Source of the DNA: Roseicella aerolata
GTDB taxonomy: Bacteria; Pseudomonadota; Alphaproteobacteria; Acetobacterales; Acetobacteraceae
Reading direction: 5' to 3'
DNA length: 64,000 bases
Assembly (NCBI RefSeq): GCF_020523605.1
Contig: NZ_JAJAQI010000014.1
Location: forward strand, 62,001 to 126,000
Shown: positions 18,457-25,707 of the stretch, piece by piece
How the letters are laid out: every line of letters starts with the position of its first letter
Position numbering within the stretch: position 1 is the first letter of the stretch
Notes under the pieces: model-generated
Database searches by the model: none
Seen by the model: only the letters and a program-made list of their open reading frames with translations
Told to the model about the DNA's origin: nothing
Translations under genes and position numbers: made by a program

Positions 18457-19059
18457 ATGGACGGCATGATGAAGAGCGAGACGCGGCCGCAGCGTGGGGG
18501 CCGCGCCAGCGCGGAGTTCCATGGCCAGCTGGTGGCCCTGCTTCCCAAGCTTCGCGTGCAGGCGCTGGCGCTGACTCGCAACCGGGCCGCCGCCGAGGAT
18601 CTGGTGCAGGATGCGGTGGCGAATGCCCTGGCGGCGCAGGAGAGCTTCACGCCGGGCACCAATTTCGCAGCCTGGATGCATCGCATCCTGCGCAACCGCT
18701 TCATTTCCACCCTGCGCAAGCAGCGCGAGACCACGGATATCGAGGACCTGCCGATGTCGGCCTTCGCGGTCGGCGCCGCGCATGAGGACCGGATGGTGCT
18801 GAAGGAGCTCTCCCGCGCCCTGGGCCGGCTGCCGAGCGACCAGCGCGAGGCCCTGTTCATGGTGGTGCTGCAGGGCCTGTCCTATGAGGAGGTTGCCGAG
18901 GCCACGGGCTGCGCGGTGGGCACGGCGAAGAGCCGCGTCTTCCGCGCCCGCCGTCAGCTCCAGACCTGGCTGACCGGCGAGGAGCGGTCCGAGCGGCAGG
19001 CGCCACGGCCGGAGCGTTCCGATGTCATTGGCATTGGCGAACTCCGCGCCGGAGTCTAG
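18457..19059 (+). CDS. ecfG: ECF RNA polymerase sigma factor EcfG
   Basis: The 200-residue sigma factor has region 2 (LLPKLRVQALALTRNRAAAEDLVQDAVANALAAQESFTPGTNFAAW, the PGTNFAAW being typical of EcfG) and region 4 (LSYEEVAEATGCAVGTAKSRVFRARRQL). It should direct RNA polymerase to general stress promoters and be held by NepR, whose gene begins 6 bases after its stop. AAGGGG lies about 9 bases before the ATG. This copy looks closer to canonical EcfG than the one at 17885. No EcfG-type GGAAC...CGTT promoter was found ahead of either sigma gene. Confidence 0.9.
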   Translation: MDGMMKSETRPQRGGRASAEFHGQLVALLPKLRVQALALTRNRAAAEDLVQDAVANALAAQESFTPGTNFAAWMHRILRNRFISTLRKQRETTDIEDLPMSAFAVGAAHEDRMVLKELSRALGRLPSDQREALFMVVLQGLSYEEVAEATGCAVGTAKSRVFRARRQLQTWLTGEERSERQAPRPERSDVIGIGELRAGV

Positions 19060-19065
19060 GGTGCC

Positions 19066-19329
19066 ATGACGCGGAGCGCGGCGGCGGTGCTGGAACGGCC
19101 CGTCGCCACCCCGTCTTTCTCGGCAGTGGCGATGGGCAAGGCGGACCAGAAGAGACCAGGCGAACCGGCCAAGGCCGGCGCCGAGCAGGAGGGCGAGGCG
19201 GTGGACAACGCCTTCGACCTATGGTTGCGGCGCGGGCTGCACCAATTATATGACACGGTCGCGAAGGAGCCGATCCCGGACGCGCTGCTCCGGATGATCG
19301 AAGAGGATCGCGAGAAGAAGGGCGAATGA
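19066..19329 (+). CDS. nepR: Anti-sigma factor NepR
   Basis: The 87-residue protein has a disordered N-terminal half and the NepR core near the C-terminus: FDLWLRRGLHQLYDTVAKEPIPDALL, two helices that grip EcfG or PhyR. It lies 6 bases after ecfG, so the two are co-transcribed, with the order sigma then anti-sigma. NepR usually precedes ecfG, so this order is less common. A charged tail (EEDREKKGE) follows the core. Confidence 0.92.
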   Translation: MTRSAAAVLERPVATPSFSAVAMGKADQKRPGEPAKAGAEQEGEAVDNAFDLWLRRGLHQLYDTVAKEPIPDALLRMIEEDREKKGE

Positions 19330-19712
19330 GCCCGGCGGCATCGGCGCCTGCCGATGCCGCGCCAGGCCCCTGTTGAGCCTGCCGGCCTGCATCATGGGCT
19401 GGCGGGCGCAGGCCTTCCCCACCGGCCAGATGTCACCCCGGCGGGGCCGGCCCGGTGCCTGCCCCGGATCGGGGGCAGGCCGGCCCGCATCGCCGCAGGC
19501 CCGGGCGCCGCATGCCAGCATGACAGCCCCGCGCCGTGAGACAGGCGCAAGCCGGGCGATGGCCGCGCCTCGCATCCTCCTCCGCAGCCCATCACCGGTG
19601 CGGCGCCACCAGTGCGGCGCCCTGGCCGCGATGTGGCTCGCATCCGGGCCGCCGGTCCGGGGCGGGACGGCCGGGGTGATGTCCGGCCATCCCGGTCTTC
19701 CGTGATGCGCCC
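19330..19712. other. Intergenic region between convergent nepR and leuA
   Basis: Nothing is supported here. The stretch separates convergent transcription units; no T-tailed hairpin or gene-like frame was seen. Confidence 0.4.
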
Positions 19713-21305
19713 TCAGGCCGAGAGGGCGGCCTGGAATTCCGGCGGGGCGGTCCGCTCGCGCTTGGCCAGCAGCTTGTTCAGGGCATGCACATAGGCCCGG
19801 GCGGAGGCGACGATGGTGTCGGTATCCGCCCCCTGCCCATCCACCAGCTTGCCGTTCTCCTCCAGCCGCACGGTCACGCGGGCCTGGGCGTCGGTGCCGC
19901 CGGTCACGCTCTGCACGGCATAGAGCTTCAGGCCGACCTCATGCGGGAAGGCCTGGCGGATGGCGATGAAGGTCGCGTCCACCGCGCCGTCGCCGGTCGC
20001 CGTACCGTCCCGCCGCTGGCCATCCACTTCCAGGGCCAGCGTCGCCATGGGACGGACGCCGAGGCCGGTTGCGACCGTCAGGCCGACCAGCTTCACGCGA
20101 TCATTGCCGCGGACGACCTCGTCATCCACCAGCGCCGCCACGTCCTCGTCGTAGACGACCTTCTTGCGGTCGGCGAGGTCCTTGAAGCGGCGGAAGGCAT
20201 CGTTCAGCTGGTTGTCGCCGATATCGCCGTAGCCCAGCGCCTTCAGCTTGTCGCGGAAGGCGGCGCGGCCGGAATGCTTGCCCAGCACCAGGGAATTGGT
20301 GGTCCAGCCGACGCTCTCCGGCGTCATGATCTCGTAGGTCGAGGCGTCCTTCAGCACGCCATCCTGGTGGATGCCGGACTCATGCGCGAAGGCGTTGCGG
20401 CCGACGATCGCCTTGTTCGGCTGCACGTCGAAGCCGGTGATGGTCGCCAACAGCTTGGAGGTCTTGAGGATCTTCGGCGTGGTGATGTTGTTCCGAACCG
20501 GGATGGCGTCGTGGCGCGTGCGCAGCGCCATCACCACCTCCTCCAGGCTGGCATTGCCCGCGCGCTCGCCGATGCCGTTGATCGTGCTCTCGATCTGCCG
20601 CACGCCGGCGCGGATGGCGGCCAGGGTGTTCGCCACCGCCAGGCCCAGGTCGTTGTGGTTGTGGGCGGAGAAGATGACCGTGTCGGCGCCCGGCACCCGC
20701 TCCCGCAGCATGGTGAAGATGCGGATCATGTCCTCCGGCACGGCATAGCCGACCGTATCGGGGATGTTGATGGTGGTGGCGCCGGCCTTGATCGCCGCCT
20801 CGACGCAGCGGCAGAGGAAGTCGGGCTCGGTCCGCGTGCCGTCCTCGGCCGACCATTCCACGTCGTCGGTATGCTGGCGGGCGAGCGTCACGCTGCCGGT
20901 GACCAGTTCCAGCACCTGCTCCGGCTCCAGCCGCAGCTTGACCTTCATGTGCAGCGGGCTGGTCGAGACGAAGGTATGGATGCGCTTGCGGGCGGCCGGC
21001 TTGATGGCCTCGGCAGCGGAGAGGATGTCGGCCGGGGCGGTGCGCGAGAGGCCGCAGACCACCGGGCCGTCCTTGGCGAAGCGCCGGGCGATGGTCTGCA
21101 CGCTCTCGAAATCGCCGGGGGAGGCGATGGGGAAGCCGGCCTCCATGACATCGACGCCGAGATCCGCCAGCGCCTCCGCCATGCGCAGCTTCTCCTCGAT
21201 GTTCATGGAGAAGCCGGGGGATTGCTCGCCGTCGCGCAGCGTGGTGTCGAAGATGATGATGCGGTCGTCGTCCAGCGTGCCGAAGCTGGGATGGGTGATG
21301 GCCAT
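19713..21305 (-). CDS. leuA: 2-isopropylmalate synthase LeuA
   Basis: The 530-residue enzyme condenses acetyl-CoA with 2-oxoisovalerate, the first committed step of leucine synthesis. The catalytic TIM barrel shows FDTTLRDGEQSPGFSM (residues 19-34) and the metal-binding FSAHNHNDLGLAVAN; HESGIHQDGVLK marks the linker region and the C-terminal third is the leucine-sensing domain (GDGAVDATFIAIRQ). Translation starts at 21305 behind GAAGGA. A leucine-rich leader peptide lies upstream at 21424-21534, so control by leucine attenuation is likely in addition to feedback inhibition. Confidence 0.95.
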   Translation of the reverse strand: MAITHPSFGTLDDDRIIIFDTTLRDGEQSPGFSMNIEEKLRMAEALADLGVDVMEAGFPIASPGDFESVQTIARRFAKDGPVVCGLSRTAPADILSAAEAIKPAARKRIHTFVSTSPLHMKVKLRLEPEQVLELVTGSVTLARQHTDDVEWSAEDGTRTEPDFLCRCVEAAIKAGATTINIPDTVGYAVPEDMIRIFTMLRERVPGADTVIFSAHNHNDLGLAVANTLAAIRAGVRQIESTINGIGERAGNASLEEVVMALRTRHDAIPVRNNITTPKILKTSKLLATITGFDVQPNKAIVGRNAFAHESGIHQDGVLKDASTYEIMTPESVGWTTNSLVLGKHSGRAAFRDKLKALGYGDIGDNQLNDAFRRFKDLADRKKVVYDEDVAALVDDEVVRGNDRVKLVGLTVATGLGVRPMATLALEVDGQRRDGTATGDGAVDATFIAIRQAFPHEVGLKLYAVQSVTGGTDAQARVTVRLEENGKLVDGQGADTDTIVASARAYVHALNKLLAKRERTAPPEFQAALSA

Positions 21306-21311
21306 GGGGGC

Positions 21312-21423
21312 GTTCCTTCGGGTTGTCTGTTGCCGTCTCCGGGGGCGCAGGGAGTCCTGGCCTCGCAGGCGCGCGAGGGCGCCTCAGGTTCCCCTGAGCA
21401 GTGGCGGGCCGGTCAGCCGCGCG
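21312..21423 (-). promoter_or_regulatory. leuA attenuator region
   Basis: Between the leader peptide and leuA the RNA can form a CTCAGG-GGAA-CCTGAG hairpin and a CCTCGC/GCGAGG hairpin, but no U-run terminator. The leuA ribosome-binding site lies in CGAAGGA (21314-21320 on the plus strand as TCCTTCG), which is exactly complementary to TCCTTCG among the leader Leu codons (21446-21452). Translational attenuation is inferred. Confidence 0.5.
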
Positions 21424-21534
21424 TCACGCCCAGGGGCGGCTAAGTCGAAGGAGAAGGAGGGAGAGGGGCAGGCGCGCATCGGCGGCAGCGGGAAGGCCGC
21501 GGCTCAGGCCGGCAATGGGCGCGTGCGGGTGCAT
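21424..21534 (-). CDS. leuL: Leucine-rich leader peptide for leuA
   Basis: A 36-codon frame ends 118 bases before leuA. Seven of its ten codons 22-31 are leucine (L-P-L-S-L-L-L-L-R-L), written with CTC and three CTT codons, which are rare in this genome where CTG dominates. A ribosome that lacks charged leucyl-tRNA would stall here, the classic feature of leucine attenuation; alphaproteobacterial leuA leaders are known from comparative work. The start at 21534 has only a weak GGATAGGG site, and a shorter product with another start is possible. It is too short and biased to be a separate functional protein. Confidence 0.65.
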   Translation of the reverse strand: MHPHAPIAGLSRGLPAAADARLPLSLLLLRLSRPWA

Positions 21535-21773
21535 GACGGATCGCACCCTATCCATCCGGCGCAGGGCCGGCAAGGGCTGATATGGCAGGCGTCGGCAGCC
21601 TTGCCGGCATCGCCCCGATCTCCACCCTGTCCACGGCCGGCGCCGAAGAGGAGCGCGCGCCGCTTGCCCCGGCGCGCCGCATCGCCGAGGTTGCTTCCCG
21701 CCCCCCCTTCGCCTATAGCCCCCGCTTCCCGCGGCCGGTCGGTATCGGCTGCGCCTTACCTCATGAGCGCGCC

Positions 21774-22001
21774 ATGAAGCCGGACATTCATCCCGACTAC
21801 CACGAGATCACCGTCATCATGACCGACGGGACCACCTTCAAGACCCGGTCCTGCGCCGGCAATCCGGGCGACACCATCCGCCTGGACATCGACCCGAAGT
21901 CCCACCCGGCCTGGACCGGCGTGCAGCGCGTGATCGACACGGGCGGCCAAGTGGCGAAGTTCAACAAGAAGTTCGCCGGCATCGGCACCCGGAAGAAGTA
22001 A
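21774..22001 (+). CDS. rpmE: 50S ribosomal protein L31
   Basis: The 75-residue protein matches bL31: [26 protein letters not shown], then the family's HPAWTG and a basic [10 protein letters not shown] ending. It is the long alphaproteobacterial type with a single cysteine, so it does not carry the four-cysteine zinc site. The ATG at 21774 is the conserved start although the frame is open upstream. A strong terminator follows at 22035. Confidence 0.95.
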   Translation: MKPDIHPDYHEITVIMTDGTTFKTRSCAGNPGDTIRLDIDPKSHPAWTGVQRVIDTGGQVAKFNKKFAGIGTRKK

Positions 22002-22034
22002 GCCCCCCGGCCTCCTGCCGGACCGAGGTTCTCG

Positions 22035-22070
22035 AAACGCCGCCCCCTTGAACCGGGGGGCGGCGTTTTC
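22035..22070 (+). terminator. Terminator of rpmE
   Basis: AACGCCGCCCCC and GGGGGCGGCGTT form a 12-bp stem with a short loop and are followed by TTTTC. The A stretch on the left means it could act in both directions. Confidence 0.85.
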
Positions 22071-22176
22071 TATGTCATCGCCGCACGGGGCGCCCTGATG
22101 GGGCCCCGGGCGTGGTTCCCGCCCTCCGCGGCGCCCTGAAGGGGCCGTTCGGCCGGGGATCGCAGGCAACCATGGA

Positions 22177-22204
22177 CCTTGCTTCCTCAAGGAGGTTCTC
22201 CGTG
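22177..22204 (+). promoter_or_regulatory. ROSE-like RNA thermometer over the hsp20 start
   Basis: CCTTGCTT (22177-22184) can pair with the ribosome-binding site AAGGAGG (22189-22195) across a CCTC loop, leaving one bulged G. A UUGCU stretch with a bulged G facing the Shine-Dalgarno sequence is the hallmark of ROSE thermometers of alphaproteobacterial small heat-shock genes. GC-rich hairpins upstream (22085-22165) fit the usual multi-hairpin leader. Confidence 0.65.
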
Positions 22205-22678
22205 AACACCCTCGATTTTTCCCCCCTGTTCCGCACCGCCATCGGCTTCGACCGGCTGGCCCGCCAGCTCGAGAACGCGCGCAACCTCGGCGACGCGCAG
22301 AGCTACCCGCCCTACAACATCGAGAAGACCGGTGAGGACACCTATGTCCTGACCATGGCCGTCGCCGGCTTTGGCCCGAAGGACATCGATGTGGTGGCGC
22401 GGGAGAACGTGCTGACCGTCGCCGGCCGCGCCCCGCAGGCCGAGGAGGGCCGCAGCTTCCTCTATCGCGGCATCGCCGGCCGCGCCTTCGAGCGCCGCTT
22501 CGTGCTGGCCGACCACATTGTGGTGGAGGGCGCGACCCTGGAGAACGGCCTGCTGCAGCTCGCCCTGAAGCGGGTGGTGCCGGAGGCGCTGAAGCCGCGG
22601 CAGATCCCGGTGCAGGCTGGCCGCCCGCAGGCACAGATCACCGCCAATGAGCAGGGCAGCCAGGCCCAGGCCGCGTAA
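22202..22678 (+). CDS. Small heat-shock protein Hsp20 (IbpA-like)
   Basis: The 158-residue ATP-independent chaperone has the alphaproteobacterial N-terminus NTLDFSPLFRTAIGFDRLARQL, an alpha-crystallin domain from YPPYNIEKTGEDTYVLTMAVAGF, the GIAGRAFERRF strand and a C-terminal extension with the partly conserved motif RQIPVQ. It binds unfolding proteins in the cytosol. GTG at 22202 is the start: AAGGAGG lies 6 bases before it, while the in-frame ATG at 22172 has no binding site and falls next to the thermometer hairpin. Heat control is likely at translation. A terminator follows. Confidence 0.92.
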   Translation: MNTLDFSPLFRTAIGFDRLARQLENARNLGDAQSYPPYNIEKTGEDTYVLTMAVAGFGPKDIDVVARENVLTVAGRAPQAEEGRSFLYRGIAGRAFERRFVLADHIVVEGATLENGLLQLALKRVVPEALKPRQIPVQAGRPQAQITANEQGSQAQAA

Positions 22679-22703
22679 GCCGCCGGAACGGGCTTGCCAT
22701 CGA

Positions 22704-22736
22704 GGGCCGGCGGGGCTTTCCCCGCCGGCCTTTTCC
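22704..22736 (+). terminator. Terminator of hsp20
   Basis: GGCCGGCGGGG and CCCGCCGGCC form a stem of about 10 bp with a five-base loop and are followed by TTTTCC. Confidence 0.85.
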
Positions 22737-22755
22737 ATGCCCGCGATCGCGCGGG

Positions 22756-22774
22756 CATGACCTCCCAGGTCATG
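22756..22774. promoter_or_regulatory. Operator-like palindrome upstream of MmyB-like regulator
   Basis: CATGACCT-CCC-AGGTCATG is a perfect palindrome ending 34 bases before the regulator start codon. Its 17-base core is the same as that at 12938-12954 apart from the three spacer bases. Autoregulation is inferred. Confidence 0.6.
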
Positions 22775-22808
22775 GAATCCGGGCACCGTCCGCGCGAGGC
22801 TGCGGTCC

Positions 22809-23648
22809 ATGGACGGATTCCTCAGCCCCGGCGCTCATGGCCAGGGCCCGGCCAATGCCGGGGCCCTGATCGCCCGCGCCCGCCGCGCCCGGCGGCTCAG
22901 CCAGATGGACCTGGCGCTGGAGGCGGGCATCTCCACCCGCCATCTCAGCTTCGTCGAAACCGGCAAGTCCCGCCCCAGCCCCGGCCTGGTGCTGCGCCTG
23001 TGCGAGGTGCTGGGCGTCCCGCCGCGGGAGGCGGATGGGGTGCTGCTGGCCGCCGGCCATGCCCCGGCGCATCGCGAGACGCCGCTGGAGGCGCCGGCCA
23101 TGGCGGAGGTGCTGGCGGCGCTGCGGCTGCTGCTGGCGCGGCATGAGCCGCTGCCGGCGGTCGCCTTCGACGCCGCCTGGGACATCGTGATGTTCAACGG
23201 GGCCTATGGCGGTGCGCTGGATGCCTGCCTGGCGGCGGGGGTGGAGCCGGCGGTCGGCCCCGGTCCCCTGCCCCGCCTCGCCCTGCTGCCGGCGCCCCGG
23301 CCCAACCTGCTGCGGCTGCTCTGCCACCCCGCTGGCGCCCGGCGGCTGATCGGCAACTGGCCGGAGGTGGCGCGGGCCCTGCTGGACCGGGTGCAGCGGG
23401 AGGCACGGCTGCCGAGCGCCGACCCGGCGCGCCGCCCGCCGATCGAGGAGGCGCTGGCGCAGCCCGGTATCGCCGTCCTGCTGCGCAACCGGCCCCTCGG
23501 CGCCGCCGCGCCGCTGGTGGTGCCGGTCGAGATGCTGGCCCCGGATGGCGGGCGCCTGCGGTTCCTGACCACGATCGCAACCCTCGGCACCGCCCAGGAT
23601 CTGACGCTGCGCGAATTGCGGATCGAGACCTATCACCCCGCCGCCTGA
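22809..23648 (+). CDS. XRE-family transcription regulator, MmyB-like
   Basis: The 279-residue protein has an N-terminal HTH of the XRE type (IARARRARRLSQMDLALEAGISTRHLSFVETGKSRPS, residues 20-56) and a MmyB-like C-terminal sensor domain (AFDAAWDIVMFNGAY..., ending ATLGTAQDLTLRELRIETYHPA), a PAS-like fold that binds a small ligand, perhaps a fatty acid. Such regulators often control nearby dehydrogenase genes. The palindrome just upstream, repeated ahead of the ABM monooxygenase at 13009, is a candidate binding site. The start at 22809 fits the spacing. Confidence 0.9.
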   Translation: MDGFLSPGAHGQGPANAGALIARARRARRLSQMDLALEAGISTRHLSFVETGKSRPSPGLVLRLCEVLGVPPREADGVLLAAGHAPAHRETPLEAPAMAEVLAALRLLLARHEPLPAVAFDAAWDIVMFNGAYGGALDACLAAGVEPAVGPGPLPRLALLPAPRPNLLRLLCHPAGARRLIGNWPEVARALLDRVQREARLPSADPARRPPIEEALAQPGIAVLLRNRPLGAAAPLVVPVEMLAPDGGRLRFLTTIATLGTAQDLTLRELRIETYHPAA

Positions 23649-23725
23649 CGACGTCGGAAGGCGTGGATGCGGAGAAGGGCGCGAAGGCCGAGGGCGCCCA
23701 GGGGGCGTTCCCCGAACCTCCCCTG

Positions 23726-23914
23726 TCAGCCCGCGGGTTTCCGGAAGAAGGCGTCCGCCGCCCCGCGATGCGCCTGCTTCTTTTCGATCACCGCTTCGGC
23801 CCGCGCGATCTCCCGCTGCAACGTCGCGATGTAATGCTTCAGGTCCTCAACGCTCCATCCGTCCAGAAGGGCGGGCGTGAAGCCCGTGGGGCGCCGTGGC
23901 GCATCCTCCTCCAT
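23726..23914 (-). CDS. DUF1192 protein
   Basis: The 62-residue cytosolic protein matches DUF1192: a short N-terminus, then LDGWSVEDLKHYIATLQREIARAEAVIEKKQAHRGAADAFF, a single coiled-coil helix ending in the conserved AAD-x-FF. The family is widespread in alphaproteobacteria and has no assigned function. It is convergent with the MmyB-like gene and divergent from trcR, an arrangement that suggests a link to that cell-cycle gene. Confidence 0.9.
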   Translation of the reverse strand: MEEDAPRRPTGFTPALLDGWSVEDLKHYIATLQREIARAEAVIEKKQAHRGAADAFFRKPAG

Positions 23915-24046
23915 CTTCGCTTCTCCTTTGCCTGTCCGGGCTTTGACCCTGCGGGGGGGTGCCTCTATATGCGATCCGATGCCGCGGCGGGGATGCCCGG
24001 CCGCTCATCCTGCACCCCCGGGCACTGCCCAGAAGGTACCGCCCCC

Positions 24047-24619
24047 ATGACCCAGCCTCTGATGCCGAAGGCCACCGCCGTGTGGCTGATCGAGAAGACG
24101 TCCCTGACCTTCGAGCAGGTTGCGGAGTTCGTCGGCATGCACCCGCTGGAGGTGCAGGCGATCGCGGATGGCGAGGTGGCGCAGGGGATCATCGGCTACG
24201 ATCCCGTGCTGAACGGCCAGCTGACGCGGGAGGAGATCGCCCGCTGCGAGGCGGACCCGACCGCCCGGCTGCAGATGTCGGCCAATGCGCTGCCAGTGCC
24301 GAAGGCCCGCGGCAAGGGGGCGCGGTACACCCCCGTTTCCAAGCGCAATGACCGGCCCGATGCCATCGCCTGGATTCTGCGCCACTACCCGCATCTGACG
24401 GATACGGCGATTGGCAAGCTGCTCGGCACCACCAAGGAGACCATTGCCAAGGTGCGGGACCGGACGCACTGGAACAGCGCCAACATCAAGCCGCGCGATC
24501 CGGTCATCCTCGGCCTCTGCACCCAATCGGACCTGAATGCCGCGATCGCCGCGGCGGGCGGGCCGCCGCCGGGCACGCCGCTGCCGCCGCTCACCGATGC
24601 GGAGGAAACCCTGGCCTGA
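24047..24619 (+). CDS. trcR: Cell cycle transcriptional regulator TrcR (DUF1013)
   Basis: The 190-residue protein matches DUF1013: MPKATAVWLIEKTSLTFEQVAEFVGMHPLEVQAIADGEVAQGI, an HTH-like start, and the strongly conserved YTPVSKRNDRPDAIAWILRHYPHLTDTAIGKLLGTTKETIAKVRDRTHWNSANIKPRDPV. In Caulobacter TrcR associates with RNA polymerase and affects cell-cycle genes. AGAAGG lies about 10 bases before the ATG at 24047. The C-terminal 20 residues are Pro/Gly rich. Confidence 0.92.
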   Translation: MTQPLMPKATAVWLIEKTSLTFEQVAEFVGMHPLEVQAIADGEVAQGIIGYDPVLNGQLTREEIARCEADPTARLQMSANALPVPKARGKGARYTPVSKRNDRPDAIAWILRHYPHLTDTAIGKLLGTTKETIAKVRDRTHWNSANIKPRDPVILGLCTQSDLNAAIAAAGGPPPGTPLPPLTDAEETLA

Positions 24620-24626
24620 GCAAGGA

Positions 24627-24650
24627 CGCCGCGCCAGGACAGGCGCGGCG
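24627..24650. terminator. Hairpin between convergent trcR and DUF465 genes
   Basis: CGCCGCGCC and GGCGCGGCG form a 9-bp stem with a six-base loop between two convergent stops. No T-run, so termination is inferred from position. Confidence 0.4.
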
Positions 24651-24665
24651 CCCCCTGGCCTCGCC

Positions 24666-24836
24666 TCAGTTCTGGCGCCGCAGCCGCTCCATTTCCTCCT
24701 TGAGGCGCAGCTTCTCCCGTTTCAGGCGGGTGAGTTCCGCCTCGTCCGGTCTGGGCCGCGCATCCTCCTCGCCGATCTGGCGGTCAAGCACCGCATGACG
24801 CTCCTCGAGGGACCGGAGCCTCGGCGAGTTGTTCAT
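24666..24836 (-). CDS. DUF465 (YdcH-like) protein, first of a divergent pair
   Basis: The 56-residue helical protein reads LRSLEERHAVLDRQIGEEDARPRPDEAELTRLKREKLRLKEEMERLR, the DUF465/YdcH pattern of a short helix-turn followed by a basic coiled coil. No function is established for this family of small cytosolic proteins. It is divergent from a second DUF465 gene at 24973, so the two probably arose by duplication. Confidence 0.88.
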   Translation of the reverse strand: MNNSPRLRSLEERHAVLDRQIGEEDARPRPDEAELTRLKREKLRLKEEMERLRRQN

Positions 24837-24972
24837 TCGGCATCTCCCTGGACTGTGTGGCACGCGGTCACCGCAGGCCGGCACGGCCATGCTGTTGCGC
24901 CCGCGCCGGGGCATGGTAATGGCGGCCCGGAGGGGATTGCACCCCTCCTTTCACTTCCGAGTGCATATCCTG

Positions 24973-25173
24973 ATGCTGGATGATCGCGACTCCCTGCTGC
25001 GCCAGTTGCACGAGATGCGGAGCGAGCATCGCGACCTCGACACGGTCATCGCCCGGCTGGAGGGCAGCCTCGCCGACCAGCTCCAGGTGCAGCGGCTGAA
25101 GAAGCGCAAGCTGAAGCTGAAGGACGAGATCGCCTGGCTGGAAAGCCGGCTGCTGCCCGACATCATTGCCTAG
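24973..25173 (+). CDS. DUF465 (YdcH-like) protein, second of a divergent pair
   Basis: The 66-residue protein has LLRQLHEMRSEHRDLDTVIARLEG, then LQVQRLKKRKLKLKDEIAWLESRLLPDIIA, the complete DUF465 hairpin with the conserved LKKRKLKLKDEI. ATG at 24973 is the likely start; a GTG at 24961 is also in frame. purE begins 15 bases after the stop, so it may be co-transcribed with the purine genes. Function unknown. Confidence 0.88.
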   Translation: MLDDRDSLLRQLHEMRSEHRDLDTVIARLEGSLADQLQVQRLKKRKLKLKDEIAWLESRLLPDIIA

Positions 25174-25188
25174 GTATCGCATCACGTC

Positions 25189-25707
25189 ATGACATCCGAG
25201 GGGACCCCCACCTCCACCTCCGCCTCCCTGGCGCCGCTGGTCGGCATCATCATGGGCAGCCGCTCCGACTGGGAGACGATGCGCCACGCCGCCGAGACGT
25301 TGGACAGGCTCGGCGTGCCGCACGAGACGCGGGTGGTCTCCGCCCACCGCACCCCGGGGCGTCTCTACGACTATGCGCAGGCGGCGCGCGGGCGGGGCCT
25401 CCGGGTCATCATCGCCGGCGCCGGCGGCGCGGCGCACCTGCCCGGGATGGCGGCGGCGATGACGCCGCTGCCGGTGCTCGGCGTGCCGGTCGAGAGCCAT
25501 GCCCTGAAGGGCATGGACAGCCTGCTCTCCATCGTCCAGATGCCCGGCGGCGTGCCGGTCGGGACACTGGCCATCGGCAAGGCCGGTGCCATCAATGCCG
25601 GGCTGCTGGCGGCTTCGATCCTCGCCCTCTCCGACCCGGACCTGGCCCGGCGGCTGGACGCCTGGCGGGCCGCGCAGACCGAGGGCGTGCCGGAGAGCCC
25701 GGCGTGA
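25189..25707 (+). CDS. purE: N5-carboxyaminoimidazole ribonucleotide mutase PurE
   Basis: The 172-residue enzyme moves the carboxylate of N5-CAIR to C4 of the imidazole in purine synthesis. The class I signature is clear: [14 protein letters not shown] (residues 18-31), [15 protein letters not shown] with the catalytic His, and [14 protein letters not shown]. An N-terminal extension rich in Thr and Ser precedes the domain. purK overlaps its stop by 4 bases (GTGA), so the two steps are translationally coupled. Confidence 0.95.
   Translation: MTSEGTPTSTSASLAPLVGIIMGSRSDWETMRHAAETLDRLGVPHETRVVSAHRTPGRLYDYAQAARGRGLRVIIAGAGGAAHLPGMAAAMTPLPVLGVPVESHALKGMDSLLSIVQMPGGVPVGTLAIGKAGAINAGLLAASILALSDPDLARRLDAWRAAQTEGVPESPA

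Noticed and set aside
21582-21773. N-terminal extension of rpmE
   Set aside because: The frame stays open upstream, but L31 starts at [11 protein letters not shown] and the extra residues have no family counterpart.
22045-22076. Heat-shock sigma-32-like promoter CTTGAA ... TCTATGT ahead of hsp20
   Set aside because: The -35-like part lies in the loop of the rpmE terminator and the 16-base spacing is too long. The ROSE-like hairpin explains heat control better.
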